A stretch of DNA of 64,000 nucleotides from Phymatolithon calcareum (taxonomy: Eukaryota > Rhodophyta > Florideophyceae > Hapalidiales): positions 372,001 through 436,000 of the forward strand of contig OZ345354.1 of NCBI GenBank assembly GCA_977006965.1. The letters run 5' to 3'. The notes beneath the pieces were generated by a model, which was not told the origin of the DNA, did no database searches, and saw nothing but the letters and a program-made list of their open reading frames with translations. Positions 40,855-52,255 of the stretch are shown piece after piece. The position numbers and the translations under genes were made by a program. How positions within the stretch are numbered: position 1 is the stretch's first letter; each line of letters begins with the position of its first letter.

Positions 40855-42049
40855 CCGGGGCAAGCCTGGTTCCAGGCTTCTGGCCGCGTCGCCGCTCGGG
40901 ACGACAAAATTTGCCCTGGCTTGACACCGCCTTGGCCCAGCACTCTCTTCAAATTCACGACTCCGCCTCTGTCCGGTGGCAGCGAGAGGGCACGGCGGCC
41001 AGCAAGTCATGGCTCGGCGCTGGGATAGGGGCCGTCACTGCGGCTCGTCTAATTGGCGGCTCGCTCGCTGTTTCTACACAGGGCAGTTACCAGAGGTTAC
41101 GGGAGTGCTTTGTCGCCTTTTGCGCCCGTTGCGGTCTGTCCCCGCTTCCCGCTAGTGCCATTACGGTCTGCCGGTACATTGGATTTTTGTACGATCGGGC
41201 CACTGTGCGTGGCACATCATCGCGCCCCTACATCGCCTGTATCGGCACACAGCACCGCCGCCGAGGGTTGCCGGATCCGACAGCGCACTCCGTCGTCTCC
41301 ACCGCTCGAAAAGGCTATCGCGCCGCAGATGCACTACGTCGCACTGGCGCGCACTTGCGCGAGGCCCCCTTTCCCCTCTGCCGCTTCCAGCTGGGCGCTC
41401 CACGCGGCACTCGCAGCTCGCGGGCCGCGGGTGTCATATTATGGCGCTATCGCTGTTGGCTTCCTCGTCTGTATGCGGTCCACGAGTGTGCGGACGATGC
41501 AACGCTGTGATGTGGCTATTGTGCGAAACACCATCATACTGCAGATACGGCAGTTTAGATTCAGCGGTGACGGGGTGTCGCCGCGCATTGCTGTCCGCAT
41601 CCCGGGCTGCTCTCCCAATGACCCAATTCGCCGCATATTCGAAGCCCTTCTCGCGGCGGCCGGGTCCGACCGCGGTGCCTATCTCTTCCCGTCTATTGGT
41701 GCGGGTCGCACTCGGCGTGATCCCGGCTTCATTTCTGCAGCCACTTTGCGCGCCGCATCCCATGCCGCGCTCCGCGCGGTCGGCGCCATGGCGCCAATTG
41801 GCATGCGTTTCACCGCTCGCTCGCTCCGGAGCGGTGGAATCTCGCACGCGTACGCCGTCGGCGTTTCAATGGAGCGCATTATGCGCTTGTCGAACCACTC
41901 GAGCCGTGAGGTGGTCATGAAGCACTACCTCGACCCCCTGACGGCACCCACCGATGATGCGCGCCTATTCTTTTCCCGGTTCGCATTCGGCTGTGGTCCG
42001 GCTCCCCGGCCGTCCGGGTCCTCTAAGAGGCCCGAACGGTCTTTTTGTG
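40800..42049 (+). pseudogene. Tyrosine recombinase of the PAT-like element, one frameshift
   Basis: ATG 40800 opens a frame with the core-binding domain (STQGSYQRLRECFVAFCARCG, RYIGFLYDRATVRG, STARKGYRAADALRR). Near 41366-41378, in a C/T run, the homology moves to another frame that carries the catalytic domain: MRSTSVRTM, MRFTARSLRSGGISHAYAVG, MRLSNHSSREVVMKHYLD, giving the Arg...Arg...His...Tyr set of the family. A single-base indel would separate the two halves. The downstream frame has no stop until 42648, beyond the element, so its true stop is also lost or lies in another frame. End coordinate is set at the B1 repeat. Confidence 0.85.
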
Positions 42050-42545
42050 TTGGCAAGTCATGCGCCCACGCCCGCCGGAGACAAAAGGGCCTCAATTACG
42101 TTTCGGTATACGCTGTATGTCTCTGTAATTATTCGGCACTTGTGCCGCGTTGCTATCTGGACACGTGGCACTTACACCAACAACGCGGCGCCACTGCGGA
42201 CTACTACTCGCATCGCGGTTCACGACGGCGGTCGACTTTGGGCAGTCAACCGCTTATCTCGCCCACCCGCCGCTTTCTCTCCCCTTCTTCTGTTTGTTTG
42301 TTGTCTTCGCCGGCGTTGGCTTCCAGCCAACCCACTTCTGTTCATTTGTTGTTATCGCGCTTCACGCGGACATCGCAATATAGTGCTATCGTCATGGACC
42401 CACAGACCACGTCCGATAGACTTTGTTTCCTGTTTTTCTGTAGACAATTACCTGCAGACAATTTTAGACTCCTGACGTCCAATAAAAGTGTCTTTTGGCA
42501 AGTCATGCGCCCACGCCCGCTGGAGACAAAAGAGCCCCAATTACG
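42050..42545 (+). repeat. B1-A2-B2 right terminus of the PAT-like element
   Basis: B1 42050-42100 and B2 42495-42545 begin TTGGCAAGTCATGCGCCC and end CAATTACG. A2 42097-42261 matches A1. 42262-42494 is unique sequence between A2 and B2. This order defines the split direct repeat. Confidence 0.92.
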
Positions 42546-42553
42546 ACAGTACT

Positions 42554-43392
42554 GGAGGATACGGGAATCTTCGAATTTAGTGCTTTTTGACATATCTTTG
42601 CATTGTAACACTGTTAAATATTTGCCAATTAAATATGCATTAAATTGAAGGCACGACATTCCAAAAACCTAAAGAAATTTTGGCCATTACCATAATATGG
42701 TTATAGATGCATACATTTGAAAGAACATGTATTTTGTCATATGTTCGAAAAAAAATCGAATATATTCGTTTTTGCAGAAAGTTCTGTAAAAACGAATATA
42801 AACTCATATGCCTGATATTAAAGCGGCGAATATTCCGCCACCAAGCCGCAATCGTTCAGTTTCGACCGAAATCCTTGAAGCAGACCATGCCATCTACTTG
42901 ATGGAATAAGAAAAATACCGCAATTCAATCGTGAAGAGCACAAATATGGAGCTCAAGAAATCAAATATTCGCCAATTTCGGCAGACATATGAAATCTGTT
43001 GTCTCTCTAGTTCGAAAGATAATGACTTCAAGCAGAAAATATGGATTACGAACTACACCATATTTTCTGCTTGAAGTCATTATATCTCTACTCCTCTCTT
43101 GGAATGTTTTGAAAGAGTTAAAATTATATATAGAAAAAGGCAAAAATTCGGCATATAGCGAAGAATCGTGGAACATATGTCATACGAATATATACAAATA
43201 AATTCGAATTTTCGAACATATGACAAATATATATTCTTTCAAATTTATGCATTTAAATAGTAACGGCCAAAATTACTTTAGGTTTTTAAAAGTTATGCCT
43301 TTAATTTAATGCATATTTAGAGGCAAATTTTTAACAGTGTTACAATGCAAAGTTATGTCAAAACGCACTAAATTCGAAGTCCTATAATCTCC
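42554..43392. mobile_element. TIR element, copy A (about 840 bp with long inverted repeats)
   Basis: About 42554-42780 reappears inverted at 43180-43392: TTCGAATTTAGTGC, GCATTGTAACACTGTTAAA, AATATGCATTAAATT, AAAACCTAAAG.AATTTTGGCC, CATATGTTCGAAAA are shared at high identity. Between them is a short coding-like segment (ATGCCTGATATTAAAGCGGC at 42808 on, MPDIKAANIPPPSRNRS) broken by TAA, and a nested perfect 24-bp-arm hairpin at about 43020-43080 (AATGACTTCAAGCAGAAAAT...). No transposase is recognised. The left TIR starts about 8 bases after the PAT-like element ends. Confidence 0.8.
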
Positions 43393-43540
43393 TGCAAAAT
43401 GTAATTATTGAGCACATGTTAGTGCCTATGCGACGGCGATTGACCTGCAAAATCAAAAGCGTTGTTATTATGAAACTTCTTTCCTCAATTGAAGGGCTCA
43501 GATAGTATACCAGAAATAAAAGAGATGATCCGCCCTTTCA

Positions 43541-43605
43541 CCTGAGGAAGACCTGCCGGTATATTGGTATGACTTTGGGGCTTTTAATAATAAACTTGTG
43601 TAATG
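43541..43605 (+). repeat. Retroposon 3' end related to the insert in the Fanzor gene
   Basis: CCTGAGGAAGACCTGCC...TGGGGCTTTTAATAATAAACTT aligns with 6813-6874 over about 55 bases. The preceding 43393-43540 may be more of the same element; no coding part is recognised. Confidence 0.6.
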
Positions 43606-43613
43606 CATTTGAG

Positions 43614-43911
43614 TGGGCATTATGATGCGCACCTCACCGAGATCTTTTCACTGCCCGTTAGCCAATCGTTGTGCATCCTGGGAGATTTTAGTACAAATAG
43701 CTCGCCTAGTTGACGTAGCATAACGAGCAGCAAGAGCACACTCAACACACAATACAGCACACAAGGCAACCCAATAGTGGAGACACTCAGCGTCTCCACG
43801 GGCACACGTTTCCGAAAAAAGGAACTCGCACAGACGACTTTACTGTGTAGAGTACCCTCTAGTATGCCTCCGCCACACACTTAACGACGCACTACCAACT
43901 CGTACGTCACA
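43614..43911 (+). mobile_element. LTR-like sequence in plus orientation, followed by a primer-binding-like site
   Basis: Starts TGGGCATTATG and ends ACGTCACA, about 298 bp. It matches the reverse complement of 49585-49885 at roughly 80%. It is followed directly by TGGTGGATCTATTGGGCTTC (43912-43931), complementary to a tRNA-like 3' end with terminal CCA. So it reads as the 5' LTR of a plus-strand Gypsy whose internal region is missing. Confidence 0.6.
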
Positions 43912-44060
43912 TGGTGGATCTATTGGGCTTCGATCCCGGTACCTCGCGCATGGACGAAAGGACTACAGCGAAATTCTTGGTGGCTTCCTGTGCGAGCGCA
44001 AGGTTGATAGATAGACAGTAAACAAGCGAGTTCTTTATTACATGCATTACGATCTAAGAT

Positions 44061-47000
44061 TCATGGGAATTTTGAGAGAGAGCCGACTTCTTCGATAGGA
44101 AGAAACAAGCGTAGGTTGTGCAGAAGACAATACTGGCTTAGGTGGACGATCACGGCGGCGAGAAGACGGCACATCAAGCGTAGAATCGGCCGCCGGAGGT
44201 AGGCCTTTTGTTTCCGTAAACGTCCGCGTCGGCAAGGAGTCGACGGAGCAAGCGGAGAACCCTCCGGCAGAGGAATTCCTTTTTCATTCCTCTGACGACC
44301 ACGGAGACTAGAAGTCTTTTGGTGAGGGTGCGGAGCCAGCTCCGGAGCAGATACTGGCGAAGAATGAAGTTGAGAAGCGTCTTCATCGTCAATAGAAGGT
44401 TTGAAGTTCAACGTCCTTGTGAACGGGAAAACATAGCGGGCGTGAGCGTCCTCTGTTCGTGAAACTCTGTCAGCAATGGTAGTCGAAGTGTAATTGTTGG
44501 AAGAAGAATTGAAACTGAGAAGTTTACATAGGCCGGAGTTGAAACTCCGACGGCCTTCAGATTCCCCTTTGTTCGGAGAAAGACAAGCATAGACGTGTGA
44601 TCCAATCGTAACATTGAACTGTTTGCGAGACCGGTTTAACTTTGCTTCCGTTTTGAAATGGTACTTGGGCGGATGCAGAACAGCATCACTCCAAGCAGAT
44701 TGGATATTGTGCTTCAGAGTTGAGACATATTCCGCAGGCGACGAGTCCTGCCGGGCAGACGAGAATAGAGCGTTCAAGGCCGGAGGAGCTGGTTCCGAGC
44801 AGTGCATCAAGCAAAACGGCGTATTACCAGTAGAGGTAATGACCGTGGGACGGTATTCATGAACAATAGGGCGGAGGAGCTGCGATCAGAGGTGTTCACT
44901 ACCTTTGAGATTCTTTGTGATAGCATCTTGAATAGTCCTGTTCGCGCGCTTAACAGACCCTTGAGTCTGAGAATGATGAGGCGGACCAGGAGTAAAAGTC
45001 GACCTGTAGTGGGACATAAGCTGGCGAAACTGTGAAGTCTACAATTCGGGCGCTCTGCCGGAGAATACTTGGCGGTATGCGCAGCTTTTGGGCAGCCAGT
45101 GATCCTTGAATGCACGCATAATTGTACTGCTTGTTCTGTAGAGAATGGAACCGCAACAAGCCATTTGGTAAAATGGTATCGCATGAAGAGAATCCAGAGA
45201 TAGCTCTCCGGGGTGGTAGTGCGAATGCTGTTCATATCCAGCGACAGGCAATGTGTTGGTGAGGTGGCTGGAGTAGAACTCAATAGGCCTTGCAGATACG
45301 GCTTGGAGTTGCGACTATTACACACGTGAAAGGATGAGAGGACAATAGAAAAATCTTTGAAGAGCTGAGGCCAGTAGAAATGGCGGGAAATGTCATGCAG
45401 AGATCGTAAAGCCGGGCGATGGGCTGGTAGATGGAAGTGCTTAAGTACGTTTTTCCGCAAAGAGTGGGGAATGACAGGGCGTAAGAACGACCGAGATTGG
45501 GGAAGATCACCTACTTGATAGATCTTAGAGTAGGACGCAAAGTCCATGATGCGCATCAAGATACCTTCGACGATGATGAAACGGGTTCAGAGAGGTCATA
45601 GCTTAGACTTGTGACGATCGCGGCAAAGTTGCAGAGCACGCGCTTCCGGCCGGGAACGTGACTGGAGCAATTTTGTCTTGTCCAGATGCTCGTGCCACAT
45701 ACGGCAATAGGGATCGCTTTATTGTGCAGAGAACAGCATTGTGGGGGAGAGTAGGCTGTCTTCTCTTAGAGACGTGCTAACTGACAACGAGGGAGAGACA
45801 GATAAGATATCGACCGGATACTTTATAATCGAAGAAACAGAGCCCTAAGAAATATGATTCCGGGAAAAGCGTGGCCACTTTATTACAACTCCCAGGCACA
45901 TGTTTGACAGAAAAACGATTGCTGGAAACAAGAGTGACCAGAGAAGCAACTGTGGCTGTCCTTGGTGAAATCGTTGCCTCCCAAGTTCAACTTGGGAGCC
46001 AACGATTTTGCTGTGGAAAGCCGCTGAAGGGAATAGGCGTCAGTGTTCCAGACGAATGGGCGTCCGTAAAGATACACGCGAAATATCTTGAGTGTGTAGA
46101 CGGAAGAGAAAAGTTCCTTCCCGGGAGTTCTCCAGTCAGAATAGCGGTCAGTAAACGCATGACTTAGAAATTGTACAGACTTCAGTTGTCCAGAGGCGCG
46201 CCCACACCAATGTCGGTGGAATCGGTGGAGAGAGTGAACGGTTTGTCCCATTGTGGAAAGTCGAGAACAGGACTGCGGTAAATGCAGTTCTGAAGCTCAG
46301 AACAGTCTGATGCCCATTCTGGGATCCAAACCAATTCCGAATTCTTCCGGCTTAAAGAAATCAAAGGAGCAGCGATATGAGCAGAACGGGAGAAGATTCG
46401 ACGGTAGAAATTGTCCAGATTAAGGAAGCATTTACAGCCTTCTTCCAGGCCGAGAATCTGGCTGCATGTTTTGAAGACGGAAGGTTCTTGACCGCATCGA
46501 CTAATGCCGGTTTCGGAAGCACCCCGAGTTGAGTAACCATGTGACCCAAATACTCGATATTGACGGCACTAAGCTTGCATTTTCGAAGATTCAGATGAAA
46601 CTTGAAGAAGTGCAAACGGTTTAAAATAACCCGTAAATCGCAAGGATGATTCTCGAATGATGAAGAAAAAACGATTATGTCATCTAAGTAGATGTGAGCA
46701 CCATGACAATTGAGGCCACGAAGTATGTCGTCTATGGTCTAGTGGAACACTACCGGCGCATTTATCCATTCTAAAGGTAATCGATGCCATTGATACAGGC
46801 CGGACCGAGTGGAAAAAGCAGTCTTTTCTCTTGATGGGCGGGCGAAAGGCAGCTGATGAAACCCAGAAGCAGCTTCAAGAGTGGAGAAATACTTCATGCC
46901 GTGGACAGAGTCCAAAATGTCATCCAATCGTGGAAGCCTATACGCGTCTTGAAGAGTAGCAGCATTGAGGCGGCGGTATTGAATGAAAAATCGTATTTTT

Positions 47001-49543
47001 GCATTAGAATTGGACTCAAGAACAACGGAGAAAGACCAGTTGCAACGACTTTCTTTGATAAGACCTTGTTTTAGCATGTGGTAAACTTGCTCTTCGATAT
47101 GTCTATGGGAAATAGGATGACGAGAGAAAGGATGACATCGAATAGGTTGCGCAGTTCCAGTGTCGATGGTGACGGGGTAGATGTTTCGCAAAGTTTCCGG
47201 CGCGGAAGTGCCCGTTGCGAAAACGTGTGCGTGGGAGTGAAGGACCGTACGGATTTGATTCCCCTCAGCAGGCTGCTCAGCAGACAGGTTGGAATCGATA
47301 GCAGTATCGTGGTCGAGAGTGGGCTCTTTTTTGTCGAAAAAGAAACTGGCTTCGTCTTATGCAAGCGCTGGTCGTCGAAAGGACACGTCCGCGGGTATGT
47401 CTGACCAAGATATATCAGCCAGTTGTTCGTAAATGCGTATAGTCCCGATAGGTACCCGGTTGACGTCTTGCAAAGTGTGAACGAGGGACAAAAGCAATCC
47501 ATTAGGTAACTTTGCGGTAATCTCCATCTGGTTTGCCACCATTATGCGCATATTAACACAGGATGTGTCGAAAACTGCATTAGAGACTCAGATGTGGAAC
47601 TGTGCAGTGGAAGTCACGTTCGAGGGAGACAAAACCACAAGAGAGCGCGGCGTAGAGGAGAATTGTGCTACCACGAGCTGCTGTTGTCGAGGAAGAATCA
47701 TCAAATCATCGGACAGAGTAAGACAGCTCCCCGGAACAGGAATAGTGACAAAGTATGTATGCTCCGGAGAAAACTATGGGCCAGAAGAGCAGAACATTAC
47801 GGACTGTTCGTGAAAATTGATAACAGCGCGGGTGCTGATGAGAACATGAAAACGGCGTATAGCATGGTGGGAGAGATTGCCGCAGATGATAACACCTTTT
47901 ATGATAGAAAGACGATATGTGAGCGAGAAAGGAAAACGTACAGCGCGTTTCACGGAGAGCAGAGATCCGTTGGCAGTAGAGAGACGGAGAGATGGATCGA
48001 AGGGACTCAGGGATTTGTCCTTGGAGCGCATTTTGTGCAGCAGATTTGTAGTGACGCATGTGCGCTCGGCGCCAGTGTCAAACTATGAATCGTGTTGATG
48101 AACTTGATGGATGTCGAGGTCGACTTCAGCTGATCATTGGCTGAGACACTGCAAACAATTTGGCGAGAGTCGATGGCCATTGACCATGGATCTTGGAACG
48201 GGCAGCTGATTCTAGTTTTTTGAAATATGAGGCGAGCGGAGCCAGAACTGAGGCCAACAGGTCTCGCGTAGTATATAAGTATATGCGAGAAAAGACCTGT
48301 ATTCGGCATACCGTGGTTTGCATTGTCCGCCTCCCACATATCATTGGAGACGTCATCCAATGATATGTCGTCCTCGATAGAACAATCAGAAATGTGATGA
48401 GAAGGGCTCCAGCAGCGCAAACAGTGCGTTGACCGCTGGGTTGTCACGCGTCTCGGTTTCCTTGAGGACTTCTCCAGCACATCGACGGGGCTGCGGTCGG
48501 CGTACATACTGTTTAGTATGTCCGCAACAGAGGAAATCATTGCAATCGACTGAATGAGGGTCTGAAGGTCGCTGTTCTGAGGCAACTTCCACGGAAGTTC
48601 TTCAGAGACAGGAGGCGGACGAGAGGAGAGGAGATTCGGCGTGGAATAGTACAAATTGTAGGCACGAGATGAGCGAGCCCTCAGTCTTTGCCCGGTAGTG
48701 CCAGATGAGCGCAGATCCATGCGTGGATGACGAAGAGACCAGTAAAGAGTTCATTTGGCGTTCGTAAGATCGTACGAATGCAATAAGAGCTGCCAGAGTC
48801 CAGTTTCACTAACCCCAGTACACAATTATGTGGTCTAAATGCTCGATCAAATTCGACTCGGATGGACGTAAGGAGTCGAGAAGTCGAGAAACGATTGCGT
48901 CTTCGACAGCACCAGAAACGTGGTTTTGAGCCGGAGTGCTAGTACCGTACTTCGCCTAGTGACGAGTGGTGGATGAAATGCGAACATCTCGGCGTTGAGG
49001 TAAGTCTTCCTCCTTGGCCAAATAGGTGGTCAACTGTTCACTAACGTCCATAGACGGAGGTTTGAAGTTGCGAGAAAGAGTTCTGGTGAGGTCAGCTGTT
49101 GGTTTCCTTTAAACGCAATCATTTGAGAGAAAAAATTCCAAAAGGTAGTTGAACAAGTGGTTTTGCGGACCGTCGGCGGGTTCTTGTTTCACGATGAGCT
49201 CCTTCACAGCATCCGCCAGTTCCGAAGTTCGGCAGTGAAGAGACGAGCGATATCCACCGGATTGCGTACATTGAGGTCACGACAGATGACTGCCGTGCCC
49301 GATATCCTGTACGAAGCGTCCATCAGGGCAATAGATGAAGCTGTCGTTGAGTTGCTGTTGGGCGACAATAATTTGTCGCGCCACGTAGTTTTGATCCACC
49401 TCGTTGTTCGATGTCATGGTTGGACACGGGATGAAACGAAACGGAGAGAATACGGTGAGGCAAGTACCAGAATGGCGAAACGGCGTTTCCGTTTGTTGCG
49501 AACCGCGAAGCGGGAAAGTGTGTAACGAGGTGAACGCAAGCAA
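44061..49543 (-). pseudogene. Gypsy-type LTR retrotransposon gag-pol, decayed
   Basis: Minus-strand pieces in order: gag start MTSNNEVDQNYVARQ (about 49420); a Cys-His zinc knuckle CLRCWSPSHHISDC (about 48400); aspartic protease FDTGAERTCVTT (about 48050-48090); RT (47191-46361) with QYRRLNAATLQDAYRLPRLDDIL, FSTLEAASGFHQLP and the catalytic YLDD at 46679-46690; RNase H FTLSTDSTDIGVGA (about 46240); and integrase with an HHCC-like region (HLPAHRPAL...FHVCNS, about 45400) and core (LSLDMNSI). The tail reaches 44061. Stops and frame changes separate nearly every domain, and the motif-A Asp is altered (TLEAASG where TLDAASG is usual), so the copy is inactive. Confidence 0.85.
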
Positions 49544-49584
49544 GAGCTATGCGCGAGGTTTGAAAACAAGTAGCAGATCCTCCA

Positions 49585-49885
49585 TTTAACTTATACGTTG
49601 GTAGTGCGTTGCTAAATGTGCCACGCGCACTAGTGGGCACCCTTCACAGTAAAGTCGTCCGTGCGGGTTCGTTTATTCGGAAACGTGTGACCGTGGAGAC
49701 AGTGAGTGTTTCCACTATTACGTTTGTTGTGTTGCGTGTTGGGTGCGTGTTGGGTGTTCTCTCTCTGCTCGCTATGTTACGTCAACTAGGCGAGCTATTT
49801 GCACTAAAATCTCCCGGAGATGCACCATGATGGTAGGCTAATGTGCACTGAAAAAATCTCGCTGAAGTGCACATCTTAATGCCCA
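49585..49885 (-). mobile_element. 5' LTR of the minus-strand Gypsy element
   Basis: Reading the minus strand it begins TGGGCATTAAG (49885). It is followed by TGGAGGATCTGCTACTTG (49584-49567), a primer-binding-like site whose complement ends in CCA, and then by gag. About 80% identical to the plus-oriented copy at 43614-43911. Confidence 0.65.
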
Positions 49886-50074
49886 ATCAAAGACAATACA
49901 CTTTAAAAAAATTTCATGCGCTAGTCACTCTCCGTTAGCTCCTTATCGCAAGTAGCCTTTCAAATATCACAGGCGGTGATGTCGATTATCATAGACTGAG
50001 CCCTTTCGCCGATGTGTTTTCGTTTCGCCTCGGCGACGTTGCGGCTGTTGGGTCTCCCGCATGTCTGCGAAAAG
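49886..50074. other. Short stretch with nothing recognised
   Basis: Between the LTR and the MULE fragment. Confidence 0.3.
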
Positions 50075-50699
50075 TTACCAGTCAGCAGTGACGGACCTCA
50101 TTTCGGACGGCAAGTAGGGCCTCTTGCGCTTGCGGCCCGGCTTATCCACAAGGTCAAACGGCACAAAATCATCCTGTACGAGCTGGTCTCCAGTGACTGC
50201 AACACGCGTGATGCTGCCCGCATGCTGCTTTGCCCACGTTCCATACATCTCCGAACCAGGGCTCGTTCTACGGGTCGAACGACACCCGATGCTGCACCAA
50301 GCGCCTAGAAGCGTACAAAAGTGCAGCGACGACGTGGCTACATGGCCGTTTGTGATCTTCAAAGTGGCGGCAAAAACATGTAGCACTGTAATCGCTGCTA
50401 ACTGCCTCATTGAATGGTGTCTCTTCACTGCGAACAACACAGCTGAGCGCGCAGACGTTAACGCGGAAGGTGCAAGGTGTAAGCGGACTATATATCATAG
50501 TCAGGCGCTTTTTGTTGCGCTTCGCCAGGAGGTGGGCCTTGGCCATCGACGTGTTGTGCGAGATCACGATATTGACAACGTCGTCAAAGCTTGATCGAGC
50601 GCAGTTGCCCATCTGTAGCACAAGCTTCTTCTTTTCCATGATTTCAGAGTGGTTAGTGCCGGAGTGTTGCCTGTTGAGCGTTGCAGATGAACACGACAA
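50075..50699 (-). pseudogene. Mutator-like (MULE) transposase C-terminal fragment with SWIM finger
   Basis: The minus-strand frame 50268-50699 ends in YSATCFCRHFEDHKRPCSH followed by VVAALLYASRRL, the CxC...CxH pattern of SWIM zinc fingers in MULE transposases. An overlapping frame (50075-50440) contains the basic C-terminal DKPGRKRKRPYLPSEM, the GRPKKKR-like tail of the same family. One frame change joins them. The catalytic DDE region is absent upstream, so this is a 3' fragment. Confidence 0.7.
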
Positions 50700-51097
50700 C
50701 GTGCTCGCAGAGCGCCGTCGTATTCGTATTGGATGAGCAATAGATTTGGCGAGATATGGCCATGGGTCATTTTCTATTTTGTGTCACAAATTCGTCCAAA
50801 ATTCATTGTTGAGCATGAAATGAACAGGGATGGTAGCTTGTGACTTGTTCTATCCGCTCGCGAAGCCCGTTTAGAAAAAGACGGCCCCAATCTTGTACTA
50901 GAGACCTGGATGTGCCGAGCATCTGAGCCTACTTTAGTTTTCCGTTTTGACGCAAAACATCAAATGATCTCTTCAGTGATCATTTGAAATTCACTTAGTA
51001 ATCAAAATTATGAAAAAACGTGGTTTGTGCAATATTTATTTATGAACGGTCATTTTTCAGGTGCCAAAAACACCTAAATCGGTCTACTACGGATGTA
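50700..51097. other. Intergenic stretch
   Basis: A 10-bp-arm hairpin TCAAATGATC...GATCATTTGA lies at about 50962-50990. No gene. Confidence 0.35.
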
Positions 51098-51955
51098 CAG
51101 GGGGGTCGCTATATAGTGCCACATCAGACTAAAAAAATACGCACTATTTAGGTTCCGCACTACATGAAATTTGAGGGACCGTTTCGCACTACTGTAAGCG
51201 TGTTTGCCGTGACCCCCAACGAAGTTGTACGGAGAAAGGGGAGAATGATTTTACTGGCGTGTTTTATCTTCAGAACGCTTGTTGAACATCTCTGAGACAA
51301 GTAGCTGTCTCTGCTTCTCATTGTTCTGCTTAAGGATAGCGTCTATGAATACCCGAAATGCTCGTCGAAGATGACTACTAGCGTCAGGAAGGTTACACAA
51401 AAACGCGGACTCTTGGAGAGGGCGAAACATGGTGTGCAGCTCAGTGAGAGCTGGGGGAGATGCGATAACCGCAGAAACTTCTTGGTCTTCGCTTTCATTG
51501 TCAGGTTCTATTGCGCTTTGGGCTACAACCTCCTCCAATATATCCGAAACATCGGAAACGAACGCCTCTTGAACGTCTGTATCATGTTCAACCTTAAACC
51601 AATGCTCCACATCCTCGTGTCTGACGTCATCATCGATTTCAGCTCTCAGGATATCGTCACTCAGTAAACTAACTTTCAGTTTACGCAACATCTCGATGAC
51701 ATCGCTGACAGCATGCGAAGTGCTTCAAGCTTTTGTTGAAGCGTCAGCCGCCTTCTCTTCTCCCTGGGTGCCCCATCACTGTCGGCGGCGTGAAGATGGT
51801 GAGCTGAGGAGACGAAGAGAAGGATGGCGGCCAGGAATGCCCTGTAAGCAGCCACAGCTTGTGTCTTTGATATGATAATCGTGCCAGCCCAAAATGGGTG
51901 GCACTAAGTAGAGGGTGGCACTATATAACCCGGCACTATATAGCGACCGCCCCTG
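51098..51955. mobile_element. Pogo/Tc1-mariner-like element with TA target sites
   Basis: CAGGGGGGTCGCTATATAGTGCC at the left end matches the reverse complement of the right end (CAGGGGCGGTCGCTATATAGTGCC). Both ends are flanked by TA (51096-51097 and 51956-51957). Total 858 bp. Subterminal TATATAGTGCCACC motifs repeat near the right end. CAGGG termini with TA duplication are typical of the pogo branch. It carries one truncated ORF. Confidence 0.8.
51251..51673 (-). pseudogene. C-terminal remnant of the pogo-like transposase
   Basis: An open frame of roughly 140 codons inside the element, without the DDE triad; the residues are acidic and helical (DVEHWFKVEHDTDVQEAF, LRRAFRVFIDAILKQNNEK). In pogo/CENP-B-type transposases an acidic segment follows the catalytic core, which fits. 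Assignment depends mainly on the surrounding TIRs. No ATG is obvious at the 5' end, consistent with truncation. Confidence 0.45.
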
Positions 51956-51957
51956 TA

Positions 51958-52255
51958 CTCTGCATTTAGTTGAGCTGCGGAGTTATGCCAGCGGTGGTGT
52001 ATCGCAGCCACTAAACTTCGAACTTTTACCTTAAATGCGCCCTTAAGGGCGTTCATTCACGGGCTGCATTTTAAACATTAAGCTTTACAGAATGCGTACA
52101 TAAGCTCATTAACCTCCAGTCTGTCTCTCGATGTGGTAATTCTCCTATATTTTCTGGTCCTCTGTACTTCTTTACTTATTCTCCCATGAATCCAGGAAAA
52201 CAGTGTGCTCGGGATCCAGTGCCTAGGAATTCTGGTCTGTTACTCTTTCCAAATT
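51958..52255. other. Short intergenic stretch
   Basis: Between the pogo-like element and the piggyBac-like pseudogene; nothing recognised. Confidence 0.3.

Larger units (their letters stand above)
37873..42545 (+). mobile_element. PAT/Ngaro-like tyrosine-recombinase retrotransposon (DIRS order) with split direct repeats
   Basis: A 4.67-kb element with layout A1 - gag - RT/RNase H - YR - B1 - A2 - B2. A1 (37873-38037) and A2 (42097-42261) are 165 bp each with three differences. B1 (42050-42100) and B2 (42495-42545) are 51 bp each with three differences. The tetranucleotide TACG stands at the left end, at the B1/A2 junction and at the right end, as expected for circle-mediated tyrosine-recombinase integration without target duplication. 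Low divergence between repeats implies recent insertion, although the gag and YR frames each carry one lesion. It lies between bystin and a TIR element. Confidence 0.92.

Noticed and set aside
38247-41510. 1087-codon plus-strand ORF inside the PAT-like element
   Set aside because: Most of it overlaps gag and RT in another frame and has Arg/Pro/Ser-biased shadow composition; only its end (from ATG 40800) is the real recombinase start.
43931-43965. Possible tRNA T-arm (CTTCGATCCCGGTACC)
   Set aside because: It has no matching D or anticodon arms on the same strand; its place directly after an LTR fits a primer-binding site better.
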